Assembly (NCBI RefSeq): GCF_040358255.1
Contig: NZ_CP132938.1
Coordinates: 4,650,001 to 4,714,000, forward strand
DNA length: 64,000 bases
Direction of reading: 5' to 3'
Origin: Tunturibacter gelidoferens
GTDB lineage: Bacteria > Acidobacteriota > Terriglobia > Terriglobales > Acidobacteriaceae
Part shown: one piece after another, positions 41,763 through 51,751 of the stretch
How positions within the stretch are numbered: position 1 is the first letter of the stretch
Layout of the letters: each line of letters starts with the position of its first letter
The notes under the pieces: generated by a model
What the model was told of the DNA's origin: nothing
What the model saw: the letters and a program-made list of their open reading frames with translations, nothing else
Databases searched by the model: none
Made by a program: the position numbers and the translations under genes

Positions 41763-42513
41763 CTAACACATTGGCGGTGCTGTCGTAGTCACCAACAGTT
41801 GAAGTTCAGCACCGCGTCCCATCATTACTGCTCCAGATACAACCTCCCTTGCATGTGTCCGCGTCCAGGGGGAAATACGATAATCAGCTGTCACATCGAG
41901 TCCACGCAAACGGATGAGGGGTTGGTCAATCCCATAGTGTTGGGAGTGCAAGTACGCAAAGAGCACAGCCTTCGATCCATCCTGCGCCACATATTGCACT
42001 TGAGAACTCTCATCGCCCTCGGGGCGCTGCAGACGATAGAGCTTGCCGTGCTGAACAGACGTTCGGATGGTCTTGTAAAAAGAGGTAAGGCGCCGCAGTA
42101 TCTATTTCGTCTGGTGCCCACTTGCTTAGGTTTCCCCAATTCCCAATGCACCCTGCATCGCGGATACGAATCTAAACTGCAATGGGATCGCACGCTTGTC
42201 GAGAAAGTTCGGCACGTCCGTGACCCAGGCAGCCATAGTCTCTGGCGTATCGGCGTGAGTGAAGCCATCTTGGAGGGCTAATCTGTCCAGCGCGTCAGTA
42301 TTACCAATCTCCAAGTCCGGCACGATCGCTGTTTCGCTGTCCAAACCACCCGTCATCGACGATGAAACGTTCCACCCCCAGCTTGCCAGCTTTGTCCGCC
42401 AACGCGATTTGGCCTGCCTCATCAAAAGCGAATTCGGTCGCCTCCCACGAGTTGTAAATCACAGGTCGTGGTTTGGGATCCGGATGTGTTGGCAGAATCT
42501 CCGCTACCTGGAG
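41763..42513 (-). pseudogene. GH36 alpha-galactosidase remnant with deletions and frameshifts
   Basis: Three blocks on the minus strand match family GH36 in order but in different frames. First: 'RPVIYNSWEATEFAFDEAGQ' then 'ERFIVDDGWFGQ' (about 42510-42340), the substrate-binding Trp and first catalytic-region strands. Second: 'GFTHADTPETMAAWVTDVPN' with 'IPLQFRFVSAMQGALGIG' (about 42280-42130). Third: 'VQYVAQDGSKAVLFAYLHSQ' with 'IRLRGLDVTADYRI' (about 42010-41890), the C-terminal domain. The central barrel with the catalytic Asp pair is deleted between blocks one and two. A single-base frameshift interrupts block one at KLG-ERF. The gene cannot be functional. Confidence 0.82.
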
Positions 42514-42658
42514 CTGTGAAGAGCATGCGAAGCTTGTCCTTGCCCATGCGACGTGTAGCCCGCATAAAACTTTGGCGTCTCCAGGCTCTCGTTTGCAGAA
42601 ATAGCGCGTCTAAGTGTTCACTAAGATCAATAGATTGAACCACAGCGTAATTGTAGGA

Positions 42659-42748
42659 TGGTGCCCGGAGGGGGACTTGAACCCCCACGACCTGATAAGG
42701 GTCTGCGGATTTTAAGTCCGCTGTGTCTGCCGATTTCACCATCCGGGC
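42659..42748 (-). tRNA. tRNA-Leu (anticodon TAA)
   Basis: A class II tRNA read on the minus strand from 42748 to 42662, with CCA encoded at 42661-42659. The acceptor stem pairs GCCCGGA with TCCGGGC. The anticodon loop is ACTTAAAAT (anticodon TAA), read within a GCGGA/TCCGC stem. A long variable arm (CAGACCCTTATCAGGTCG region) and the GGTTCAAGTCC T-loop complete it. It borders the graveyard of broken genes at 40757-42513, so its 3' side may be a recombination or integration point. Confidence 0.95.
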
Positions 42749-42878
42749 TCGCGAGAAAGAACACCCCGCCTGCACCATCTTAACGCATTCCCGAAGACTT
42801 CCAGTCACGGAACATCAACGAGCATCTGTGCGTATCTTCGAAACTCAGTTCGCATATTATCCCGAGTCGGTCCCAGCT

Positions 42879-44135
42879 ATGCCATTCAACGAAATCCTGA
42901 TGCAAACCTTATCTGCGCTCTGGGACACCAAGCTCCGTAGCTTTCTGACTATGTTCGGCATCGTCTGGGGCATCACTTCGGTGATCCTGCTCGTTGGGCT
43001 GGGCATCGGGTTCAACGTGGACCAAAAGGAACATCTCCGCACAATCGGCACCGACATCGCCATCATCTTTGCCGGCAAGACCGGTGCCCAGGCGGGAGGA
43101 TACGCTGCTGGCCGCGACATCCATCTCACCGTCGATGACGCCATCGCAATCCAGCAGCAGGCCACGCTAGTAAAGACCGTAAGCCCCGAACTACGACGCA
43201 GCGTCTCTGAGGTCAGCCAGTGGAACGCAGCCAACCGAGCTGTGCGCGGAGTGTGGCCAGAGTATCAGCGATTCCGGTCCCTCACCGTCGAGCAAGGACG
43301 CCTCATGACCGAGCAGGACGAAGCTGAGGGAGCACGAGTCATAATACTTGGAGCCGAAGCAAACCGGCAGCTCTTCCCCGGAAAACCGGTCATCGGACAA
43401 CCGCTTATGGTAAGCGGCTACCAATACACCATCATCGGTGTGCTCGCCAAAAAGAAGCAGAATGGCAGCTACGGCAGCGGCCCGGACAACACACAACTGT
43501 TCACAACATACTCCGCCATGGCCCGTGACTTCCCACCCACCGAAGGCCCCGGCGTCATTCGCGGATATGTAAACAACATCGTCGTCGAACCGGTATCGCC
43601 CGAGATGCATGAAAAAGCATTGGCCCAAGTCACACGAATCATCGCGGAGCGCCATCACTACGATCCCAACGACAAAGAAGCGTTGTGGATCTGGGACACT
43701 CTCGAAGGCTCGAAGTTTACCGAGCGCATCTTCAGCGTCATGACGTTCTTCTTCGGAGCGGTAGCGCTCCTCACTCTCGCTCTGGGTGGTATCGGGGTCA
43801 TGAATATCATGCTGGTCGCGGTCACTGAACGCACTCGCGAAATCGGTGTACGCAAAGCGCTCGGTGCGACGGCCATCGACATCAAACGCCAATTTCTCGT
43901 CGAGTCCGCAATCATCACGTTGGTAAGCGGTCTCGGTGGCCTTGCACTCGGAGTCGGTGTCTGCATAGCGATGCGCTACGTCCCGCTCCCTGACTTCGTG
44001 CCACATCCAGTAATCTCTCCGTTGGCCATCGCCGCGTCGCTCACCACTCTTGCAGCCATCACCGTCTTCGCTGGAATGTATCCCGCACTGCGAGCCGCAA
44101 ATCTTAGCCCCATGGAATGCCTGAGGACCGAATAG
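42879..44135 (+). CDS. MacB/FtsX-like ABC permease (first of a pair)
   Basis: 418 residues from the ATG at 42879. The start lacks a clear Shine-Dalgarno but begins the conserved opening 'EILMQTLSALWDTKLRSFLT' with 'MFGIVWGITSVILLVGLGIG'. A MacB periplasmic core (about 45-270) is followed by an FtsX block of three helices with 'ALGGIGVMNIMLVAVTERTR' and 'EIGVRKALGATAIDIKRQF', ending in 'PALRAANLSPMECLRTE'. Two bases separate it from the next permease. No ATP-binding or membrane-fusion gene is present in the window, so partners must be encoded elsewhere. Substrate unknown; relatives export macrolides, peptides or lipoproteins. Confidence 0.92.
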   Translation: MPFNEILMQTLSALWDTKLRSFLTMFGIVWGITSVILLVGLGIGFNVDQKEHLRTIGTDIAIIFAGKTGAQAGGYAAGRDIHLTVDDAIAIQQQATLVKTVSPELRRSVSEVSQWNAANRAVRGVWPEYQRFRSLTVEQGRLMTEQDEAEGARVIILGAEANRQLFPGKPVIGQPLMVSGYQYTIIGVLAKKKQNGSYGSGPDNTQLFTTYSAMARDFPPTEGPGVIRGYVNNIVVEPVSPEMHEKALAQVTRIIAERHHYDPNDKEALWIWDTLEGSKFTERIFSVMTFFFGAVALLTLALGGIGVMNIMLVAVTERTREIGVRKALGATAIDIKRQFLVESAIITLVSGLGGLALGVGVCIAMRYVPLPDFVPHPVISPLAIAASLTTLAAITVFAGMYPALRAANLSPMECLRTE

Positions 44136-44137
44136 CG

Positions 44138-45394
<1,257 letters not shown>

Positions 45395-45436
45395 GCCTCT
45401 TTGTCCCGACCAACGGGAGGACTGGTCTACTGATCC

Positions 45437-45502
45437 AGCCAAGACCGGTATACAAGTCACGAAGTGACCGCCCTCCGCGCAGGAGGCTCGTCCGGCAGGA
45501 CA
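45437..45502. repeat. Dispersed two-hairpin repeat, copy B
   Basis: Reverse complement of the 66-base unit at 11815-11880; 59 of 66 positions are the same. Two of the differing pairs are compensatory: the first stem is CCTCC-TGCGC-GGAGG here against CCCAC-TGCGC-GTGGG there. The second hairpin (GTCAC-TTC-GTGAC) is unchanged. Like copy A it sits between convergent genes, here the MacB-like permease and the zinc-ribbon protein. Confidence 0.85.
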
Positions 45503-45509
45503 CACGCTT

Positions 45510-45773
45510 CTAATTGGCCAAACGATATCGAATCGTCTGATCCTCAAGAAAATACTCCGCCGAACAATCGGAACCTCCGCAGATCATCGCCTGTAGCCCC
45601 GCGCACTGTTGCTTCGTAATCAACCCCAGCGAGCCGCACGATGGACACGCAAGCACCGCCCAGTAAGGGTTATCCGCCTTACCCAGTTCGCCCGCCTGTT
45701 CCAGCAGAAACAACGTACCCGGCTGCATCTGCTCCGGGATCCACACGTCAAGTAGGTTCAATTCCGCTACCAT
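45510..45773 (-). CDS. Small zinc-ribbon-like protein
   Basis: 87 residues from the ATG at 45773 (GAAGAGG five bases upstream). Four cysteines suited to a zinc site are visible: CPSCG at about 43-47, then Cys in 'QQCAGLQAMICGGSDCSAEY'. The N-terminal 'LNLLDVWIPEQMQPGTLFLL' is amphipathic. I do not recognise a family. It is followed on the plus side by the repeat 45437-45502 and preceded by the lytic transglycosylase gene on the same strand, 195 bases away. Confidence 0.65.
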   Translation of the reverse strand: MVAELNLLDVWIPEQMQPGTLFLLEQAGELGKADNPYWAVLACPSCGSLGLITKQQCAGLQAMICGGSDCSAEYFLEDQTIRYRLAN

Positions 45774-45987
45774 GCTTGCCTCTTCTTCCAACGGTTGTCT
45801 GCAGGTTCATGACTCACGTTCTAGCGCCAATACCGATTTGTCAGGCTGCGGAAGAGACCTCCTGGATGGCTTTGTGCCTTATCGCCTTATGCACTACTTC
45901 TGGTGCAAAGCATAACGGATTTCCTGCCGCTGTCAATCCCGCGTTTTGCACAATCTTCAACTGGGGAGACGCATCGCTGGTTCTCTC

Positions 45988-48396
45988 TCAACGGGCCGCA
46001 TAGAGCGCACGATAGATCTCGCGATTCCGCAGAATCGCCTGCACATACTCCCGTGTCTCGGTATAAGGGATCGACTCGACAAACTCGGCGATATCTTTAT
46101 AGTCTCCGATCGCCATCCACTGCCGCACGGGTACGTCCCCCGCGTTGTAGGCTGCCAGCGCATACTCAGCCTGTCCGCCGAACCTGTCCATCACCTCCCG
46201 CAGATTCAGTGTTCCCAACTGCAGGTTCGTCGCAGGATTCAACAGCATATTGGCATCGAAGTGTTTAATCCCCTGCTTCTTCGCCGCGGACTTTCCCACC
46301 GAAGGCAGCAACTGCATCAGCCCCCAGGCATTGGCATGGCTTACAACTCCTGCATTGAACTCTGACTCCTGCCGAATCAGTGACGCCACAAGGAAAGGAT
46401 CCAACCCATTCCTCTGCGAGTAAGCAGTCAGATCCACCCAGTAGGGCTGCGGAAACAGAAGCTTCCAATAGATCGTCGGAACCTGGTCCAGCGGCAGTGA
46501 AAAAAAGAAGATCCCACTGTGCTTCATCGATTGAATCGCCCGCGTCGTCTCCCCATACGACGAATAGATCTCAGCCTGGGCCAGCGCGCCCCATTCGCTC
46601 GATGTCGAACTCGCCTGGATCTCGGGCCCGATATATTCATTCAACGCCGCATTCGCCAGCAGCCTCGCCTTGATCAGATGAGGCTCGTTCTCCGGCAACT
46701 CCCCGGTCAGATCGGGAACTACAGGCACGTGCACCGCACTCAAAGCCGCAGCGGGAGCCACACTCGCCGCCTGCGTCTTCAGTACGTTCAACCGCTGCCT
46801 TGCCAGCCCGGCATAGTAGGAGTTGACGTAAGAGGCCGTCACCGCGCGATAGTAGTTCGCCGCCTGACCAAAGTCCTTCTCTTCATCCTCGTAGATTCGT
46901 CCGCGCCAGTAGAGAGCCCCGGGAATCTCAATCCCCCCGCCAAACATCTGGATCTGCTCCTCCATCAAGCGAGCAGCCTCGGCATAGTTATGCTGCCGAT
47001 AGTTCATCCACGCAGCACGCCAGTGTGCCGAAGGCCCGTACACGCTCTTCGGAAACAGCTTCACCAGCAGCGCGTAGTGATAAGTCGCCTGTTGCGGGTC
47101 GTGCTTCAGCAGATACATATTTCCGCCTGAATAAAGTGCCTCCTCCAGCCACCGGCTCGTCGGAAAATCCCTGACCATCTGTGAAATCAACGCGTCATGC
47201 GCGGCCTGGTCGTTCTCCGTTCGCGACAGCTCCGCCAGCAGATACAGCTTCAGCGCCGCGCTATCGTCCCTGGTGTCCGGAAGCTTCTCCACCTCTCGCC
47301 GGCTGATCTTCTTCAACCTCATATCGCACGCCGCCGCATAGATCAACAGAGCATCATGATCTGCCGAGTTCAAACCCGAACCATCGTGCTCGATCGCGTG
47401 GTACTCCTCACCAGCCTCGGCGTATCGCTTGGCGTTGAACAGCTGGTCCCCGTGAATCTTCCGCTCCGCCGCGCTGGGAGGTGTATTCATCGCCTGCAAC
47501 TGTGCCCGCGCCTGTGCCGCCTCAATGCTCAACGGAAACCCCACATAAATACTCTTGTAAATCACGGCAGCATGGGTCGTATCACCCGAGGTCTGGTAAG
47601 CCCGCGCCAGCGCATAGCGAAAATCTACATGCGACGCCTGCGCCGAATCTGCCAGCGGCACCAGAACCTTCAGTGCACCCTGCGGATCATTTTGCTGAAG
47701 ATAAGCATTCGCCAGCAACACCGGCGCACTCGCATCGAAGATGCTCTCCGGATGTCGTTCCTCAAACCGATCCAGCAAACCGTACGCATCGGCTCCATGA
47801 CCCGCCTGCACCGCGGCCTGTGCGCCAAGATAATCGGCGTAATCGTCCAGAGCCGTGCCGCTTGCATTCGCCTGCCGATAGCTGCGCACAGCATCGTCAT
47901 AACGGTGATCCAGCAACTGAGCATGTCCAAGCGCCAGATAAGCCGCAGCCGCACCTTCTCCCGGATGCTGCCGCGCATACGCTTCCACTCCGTTATATGC
48001 TGCTACGGAGCGAGTCGCAGCCAACTGTTGCGCCATCGGACGAAGCTGCTCCGAAGCCTTGAACGCGCTCGTCAGGTGAATGGTTTGGGCCGTAGGCTTC
48101 CGCGAAACCACATGACTCTTCCGAGTCGTACTGCCCTTCTTCCCTTTCGCTTTACTGGAAGATCCGGCCTTTGACTTTCCGCTCGAACCCTTCGGCTTGG
48201 AGCCCGAAGACTTCCCTGCGCCTCCGGAAGGTGTCTCGGATTTGGACGGTGGCTTCTTAGTCTGCTTCGTCTGCGGCGTCGCCGGCTCAGTGCTCTGCGC
48301 CAGCCCCATTGCACAGCCCGCCCAGAACGGCACGCTCATCCCCATCAAAGAGGCGGCAACCACCGCCGACCAAACCTTACCCCTGATGGTCACCAT
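45988..48396 (-). CDS. slt: Slt-type soluble lytic murein transglycosylase
   Basis: 802 residues from the ATG at 48396 with AAGGG four bases upstream; a GTG eight codons earlier is possible. A signal peptide with a Cys (VPFWAGCAMG) is followed by a long Lys/Ser/Gly-rich linker (about 40-95). Superhelical TPR-like repeats fill about 120-600 ('AAAAYLALGHAQLLDHRYDD'). The C-terminal SLT domain has the catalytic Glu in 'RQESEFNAGVVSHANAWGLM' plus 'QLLPSVGKSA', 'NPATNLQLGTLNLREVMDRF' and 'ALAAYNAGDVPVRQW'. It cleaves peptidoglycan glycan strands to 1,6-anhydro ends, in the periplasm. The linker length is unusual for Slt70 and may let the enzyme reach across the envelope. Confidence 0.93.
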   Translation of the reverse strand: MVTIRGKVWSAVVAASLMGMSVPFWAGCAMGLAQSTEPATPQTKQTKKPPSKSETPSGGAGKSSGSKPKGSSGKSKAGSSSKAKGKKGSTTRKSHVVSRKPTAQTIHLTSAFKASEQLRPMAQQLAATRSVAAYNGVEAYARQHPGEGAAAAYLALGHAQLLDHRYDDAVRSYRQANASGTALDDYADYLGAQAAVQAGHGADAYGLLDRFEERHPESIFDASAPVLLANAYLQQNDPQGALKVLVPLADSAQASHVDFRYALARAYQTSGDTTHAAVIYKSIYVGFPLSIEAAQARAQLQAMNTPPSAAERKIHGDQLFNAKRYAEAGEEYHAIEHDGSGLNSADHDALLIYAAACDMRLKKISRREVEKLPDTRDDSAALKLYLLAELSRTENDQAAHDALISQMVRDFPTSRWLEEALYSGGNMYLLKHDPQQATYHYALLVKLFPKSVYGPSAHWRAAWMNYRQHNYAEAARLMEEQIQMFGGGIEIPGALYWRGRIYEDEEKDFGQAANYYRAVTASYVNSYYAGLARQRLNVLKTQAASVAPAAALSAVHVPVVPDLTGELPENEPHLIKARLLANAALNEYIGPEIQASSTSSEWGALAQAEIYSSYGETTRAIQSMKHSGIFFFSLPLDQVPTIYWKLLFPQPYWVDLTAYSQRNGLDPFLVASLIRQESEFNAGVVSHANAWGLMQLLPSVGKSAAKKQGIKHFDANMLLNPATNLQLGTLNLREVMDRFGGQAEYALAAYNAGDVPVRQWMAIGDYKDIAEFVESIPYTETREYVQAILRNREIYRALYAAR

Positions 48397-48420
48397 CGTT
48401 CCCTTGTTTCTCCAACCCAC

Positions 48421-48758
48421 ATCTCCACTCTAAGCTGCGCCGCTCCAGCTCCGCAGCACCAATCGAGCACGAACCACCACAGATACTTCAGCCGATACCT
48501 CACCGGATCGTTCGTGAGAGGTGTTCCAGTTACCCTCAAGCCTCTTATCGGCCCAGCAACGTTCAATCAAAACCGCCCAAAAGTAACCAATTTCCAAATC
48601 GTTCTTCCACCCAGAGGGTAAACCTTTGTCCGCCTCAGCCGAATAGACAAATAGGAGAGAGCAAATATGCATATGCAGCGAACTCATAGTTAAATTTTGC
48701 TCCCACGATTACTTTCTCCAACCCCAAAAAGAGATCGAAGACCCGCCAGAGGAAACCT
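48421..48758. other. Intergenic region between divergent slt and PEP-CTERM genes
   Basis: 338 bases with no convincing gene. It must contain both promoters. The part near 48640-48720 is AT-rich. GAGGAAA, the ribosome site of the downstream gene, is seen just before 48759. Confidence 0.5.
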
Positions 48759-49397
48759 ATGCGTCTGACACTGCTCATCTTTGCTTCCATTCTCGCTCTC
48801 GGGTTTTCCCCCCTGCTTGCTGATGCCATCCCCTACGCTATCGTAGGCCAGCTGGCTCCAGATCAGTCGTTTACAGCAACCAGCAACGGAAAAATTACCG
48901 CCTACTTCTATGCTTCCAGCGCCGCCAACGACGACAAGATCATTCTCTGGGACAAGACCTCAGGCGCAAAGACCACGCCCTCCCTCGACAACCACTCCTC
49001 CGCGGTTGGCTCCTCCGTCTCCCTCTCCCTCAAAGCCGGCGATTCCCTCGTCTTCATCCTCGACGACGTGACAACCGGTCAATACTTCAGCTCTGTCGAC
49101 TACTTCGGCGTTGCCTCGCCAGCCAACTACAACGACGACGGCTACAACCACGCCTACTCCACCCTATACTCGGGCGGGTTCAGCGGAATCCCCGCCGGCA
49201 CCTACATCGGGATGGAAGATCTTGGAGTCACCAGCCTCAAGCCGCTCACCGGCTCCGACCTCGACTACAACGATGACAACATCGTCATCACCAACGTCAC
49301 CTCAACCCCGACCCCGGAGCCGAGCACCATCATCCTCTTCGGGACCGGTCTCGTCGGAGCAGCCAGCGCACTCCGTCGCAAGTTCGTGCGCGGCTAA
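48759..49397 (+). CDS. PEP-CTERM sorted secreted protein
   Basis: 212 residues. A signal peptide (MRLTLLIFASILALGFSPLL) is followed by a beta-rich domain with 'DQSFTATSNGKITAYFYASS', a Gly/Asp-rich loop 'LTGSDLDYNDDNIVI' (calcium-type, like DUF4114 domains) and 'GFSGIPAGTYIGMEDLG'. The C-terminus is a PEP-CTERM tripartite signal: PTPEPST, a hydrophobic helix (IILFGTGLVGAASAL) and RRKFVRG. Such proteins are sorted and processed by an exosortase and often belong to exopolysaccharide or biofilm matrix. No exosortase gene is in the window. Confidence 0.9.
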   Translation: MRLTLLIFASILALGFSPLLADAIPYAIVGQLAPDQSFTATSNGKITAYFYASSAANDDKIILWDKTSGAKTTPSLDNHSSAVGSSVSLSLKAGDSLVFILDDVTTGQYFSSVDYFGVASPANYNDDGYNHAYSTLYSGGFSGIPAGTYIGMEDLGVTSLKPLTGSDLDYNDDNIVITNVTSTPTPEPSTIILFGTGLVGAASALRRKFVRG

Positions 49398-49423
49398 ACC
49401 CTGCGCCCTCAATGTTCGGCAGC

Positions 49424-49461
49424 ACCGGAGAACATCTGCCTCCCAGGCCGTGTTCTCCGGT
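49424..49461. repeat. Inverted repeat after the PEP-CTERM gene
   Basis: Perfect 11-base arms ACCGGAGAACA (49424-49434) and TGTTCTCCGGT (49451-49461) around a 16-base loop, 26 bases after the PEP-CTERM stop. No T-tract follows, so it may protect the mRNA 3' end or be a factor-dependent terminator. Confidence 0.6.
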
Positions 49462-49553
49462 AACCGCTCTCCCGGCAGCAAAATCGCTCCATGCAAGCTC
49501 TCGCAAAATTCGTAACTTTGCTCTCTACCCCAGCGACATTTACTATGTTGTAG

Positions 49554-50243
49554 ATGCTGAATCTCCGCGCTCCTTCCACCGGACGATTCGGTGTTGTTTT
49601 CCGCACCTTTTTACTCATGCCAGCCATCCAATCTCCAGCCACGGAAGAGGTACACCCCGACGTAGCGCTTGTAGCGCGCGCGAAAGAAGGGGATACCGCA
49701 GCATTTGAGCAACTGGTTCGTCAGTATGAGCGTCAGATCTTCCGGGTCGCGCAGCATATTACGCAAAACCGTGAAGACGCTGAAGACATCACGCAGGACG
49801 CATTTCTCAAGGCCTACGAGAAGCTGGACCAGTTCCAGGGAAACTCCAAGTTTTCGACTTGGCTCGTCCGCATCGCGGTCAATGAGAGCCTCATGCGGCT
49901 GCGCAAGCGCAAAACAAGCAAGACCGTCTCCATGGACGAAGACGTTCAGACTGAAGAAGGATCTATCCCTCGCGACTTCGCCGAGTGGCGGCCAAACCCC
50001 GAGCAGCAGTACAACCAGGCCGAGCTCGCCGACATCCTCCGCAAGACCATTCAGGGTCTCCCCCCGGGCTTTCGCACCGTCTTCACTCTTCGCGACGTTG
50101 AAAATCTCTCCACGGAAGAGACTGCGGAGGCACTCGGCTTGAGCGTCCCCGCGGTGAAATCCAGATTGTTGCGTGCGCGCCTTCAACTGCGTGAACGTCT
50201 CAGCCGATACTTCCGGCAGAAGCAGGAGGGCCAGCCAGCATGA
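49554..50243 (+). CDS. ECF-type RNA polymerase sigma factor
   Basis: 229 residues if read from the ATG at 49554, or 208 from the ATG at 49617; neither has a good ribosome site. A TACTAT element at 49541-49546 could be a -10 that makes the first ATG nearly leaderless. Region 2 is 'LVRQYERQIFRVAQHITQNR' and 'DAEDITQDAFLKAYEKLDQF' with 'STWLVRIAVNESLMRLRKRK'; region 4 is 'LPPGFRTVFTLRDVENLSTE' and 'AEALGLSVPAVKSRLLRAR'. It would direct RNA polymerase to a stress or envelope regulon. The next gene, overlapping by four bases, is a zinc-type anti-sigma factor that should hold it inactive. Confidence 0.93.
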   Translation: MLNLRAPSTGRFGVVFRTFLLMPAIQSPATEEVHPDVALVARAKEGDTAAFEQLVRQYERQIFRVAQHITQNREDAEDITQDAFLKAYEKLDQFQGNSKFSTWLVRIAVNESLMRLRKRKTSKTVSMDEDVQTEEGSIPRDFAEWRPNPEQQYNQAELADILRKTIQGLPPGFRTVFTLRDVENLSTEETAEALGLSVPAVKSRLLRARLQLRERLSRYFRQKQEGQPA

Positions 50244-50479
50244 ACTGCACGGACCTATTGAGCCATCTTTCCGACTACTTCGACGACCAGCTCACCGCCG
50301 AGCTTCGCGAGGAGATCAGCGAACACACCGCTGGCTGCCAGCACTGCCGCGTCGTGCTCAACACCACCCACCAGACCATCGAGGTCTACAAGGGCAACGA
50401 GATCTACGAAGTCTCCCCCGGACTACGCGAACGCCTTCACTCCGCCATCATGGCGAAGTGCCTGGCCGTAAAGAAATAA
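50240..50479 (+). CDS. Short zinc-finger anti-sigma factor
   Basis: 79 residues, start ATGA overlapping the sigma gene stop, so coupling is likely. It opens with the conserved 'MNCTDLLSHLSDYFDDQLTA' and has the zinc anti-sigma motif His29-x3-Cys33-x2-Cys36 (EHTAGCQHC), with Cys3 as a possible fourth ligand. Unlike RsiW- or ChrR-type proteins it has no membrane helix or long sensor domain, so it is probably a minimal cytoplasmic ZAS protein that releases the sigma factor on oxidation or metal loss. Confidence 0.88.
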   Translation: MNCTDLLSHLSDYFDDQLTAELREEISEHTAGCQHCRVVLNTTHQTIEVYKGNEIYEVSPGLRERLHSAIMAKCLAVKK

Positions 50480-50804
50480 ACTAAGAGACCTTTAGAAGCT
50501 CTTCTTAGACGGAGCTTTTCTTCCAGCGCGGAAAAACTGATTGTCGTCTGCACGGAGTGTGAGCCCGCAGTTGCCGCAGCCGTATTGAACCAATGCTATG
50601 GCGCTCCTATGTTCTTTGAAGCTCTGTACCTTCCGCAACGAATCACTGGGCAGCGTTAGAGGGTTGCTCGGTCCTCCCACGAGATCCGTACACGAGCATT
50701 TCACCCAACCACCTGCGGCGTATTACGCAGATACGCTCAGCGCCGGGATAGCGGTTGCTTCTTGCCTGCCGGATCGAAGAGTGCGCCATGGGCTCACGTT
50801 AATC
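50480..50804. other. Intergenic region with a doubtful zinc-ribbon frame
   Basis: 325 bases. On the minus strand a 70-codon frame from a GTG at 50704 to 50492 includes 'YGCGNCGLTLRADDNQFFRA' and a basic end (GRKAPSKKSF), with two CxxC-like pairs. It has no good ribosome site and could equally be non-coding. I do not call a gene firmly. Confidence 0.3.
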
Positions 50805-51296
50805 TTAGCGCCTATAGTCGATACGTTTTCGCAGTGCCACGAGCAATGGGATCCCGATCCCCAGTACGTACTCTATGCTGGCGGGCTCAGGTATCGGAGT
50901 GGCGGAGCCGATGATCTTGCCCTCCTTGTCACTCCAGGTTGCGATCAGCACTCTCGGCACTGTGTTGCCTTTTACCACTACGGATTCACGGATCGTATCC
51001 GTAGTGGCGATCCCATCGCCGCATGTAAATGTTGCCGTAAATGGGTTCTGGAACGACGAGGCGCAGGTTGGGTCCAGTGGCATGATTCCGAATAACGGGT
51101 TGCCAGAGGCTGGCAAATCGATCGTGACCTGTAGGTCGTACACCTTCGCCGTTACGCTGTTACAACATTTGAACGTGAAAGTCGCGGCGGGGTCGGTAAT
51201 CGAATCCGCATGGGCTTCGGGGGCTGACGCAACACCGATGACTGCAAATAGTATTGCGATGATCGAGAGAGATTTTTGAGCTGAGACAGGGCACAT
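50805..51296 (-). CDS. PEP-CTERM sorted secreted protein
   Basis: 163 residues from the ATG at 51296, with GGGAGG nine bases upstream. Signal peptide 'SLSIIAILFAVIGVASAPEA' then a small beta domain with several cysteines ('TFKCCNSVTAKVYDLQV', 'DPTCASSF', 'TFTCGDG'), likely paired as disulfides. The C-terminus is a PEP-CTERM signal: PIPEPAS, a hydrophobic stretch (IEYVLGIGIPLLVAL) and RKRIDYRR. It is the second PEP-CTERM protein in the window, on the other strand from the first, with the ECF sigma pair between them. Confidence 0.82.
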   Translation of the reverse strand: MCPVSAQKSLSIIAILFAVIGVASAPEAHADSITDPAATFTFKCCNSVTAKVYDLQVTIDLPASGNPLFGIMPLDPTCASSFQNPFTATFTCGDGIATTDTIRESVVVKGNTVPRVLIATWSDKEGKIIGSATPIPEPASIEYVLGIGIPLLVALRKRIDYRR

Positions 51297-51365
51297 GAGG
51301 TGACCCCTCCCGTGGGTGGGCCGCAATTGTATCACCAGTTGCAGGGTTCTAGTCGCGCGGAGACA

Positions 51366-51743
51366 TCAAATCCGCCCTGCCACCCGCAACGCCCCAATCT
51401 CCGCATCCGTGAACACCCTCGACCGGATCAGAAATCTCACGCCTTCCCCATTCTCGAGAGAAAACATTCCCCCGCGCCCCGGCACCACATCCAGGATCAG
51501 CTGCGTGTGCTTCCAGTACTCAAACTGGCTCCCGCTCATATAAAACGGAGTCTCTCCCAGCGTAGCCAACAGCACATCGCCATCCCCCACCAGAAACTCT
51601 CCCCGCGGATAACACATGGGAGAGCTGCCGTCACAGCAACCTCCCGACTGATGAAACATCAGCTCCCCATGTTTGTCCGACAACCTGCCCATCAGCTCCT
51701 CAGCAGCAGGTGTCGTTACAACCTGTTCCGGCACATCCACCAT
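51366..51743 (-). CDS. DUF779 family protein, aldehyde dehydrogenase partner
   Basis: 125 residues. Three conserved Cys/His features of DUF779 are visible: 'GELMFHQSGGCCDGSSPMCY', then 'GDVLLATLGETPFYMSGSQF' and 'EYWKHTQLILDVVPGRGGMF'. Proteins of this family are almost always found next to NAD-dependent aldehyde dehydrogenases, but their job is not known; Cys-Cys and Cys residues could bind metal or aldehyde. The ATG follows the dehydrogenase stop by 8 bases in the same operon. Confidence 0.88.
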   Translation of the reverse strand: MVDVPEQVVTTPAAEELMGRLSDKHGELMFHQSGGCCDGSSPMCYPRGEFLVGDGDVLLATLGETPFYMSGSQFEYWKHTQLILDVVPGRGGMFSLENGEGVRFLIRSRVFTDAEIGALRVAGRI

Positions 51744-51751
51744 CTCTGCCT

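Noticed and set aside
42659..42748. Prophage or integrative element attachment at tRNA-Leu
   Set aside because: No integrase, phage gene or direct repeat of the tRNA 3' end is visible on either side; only decayed metabolic genes are adjacent.
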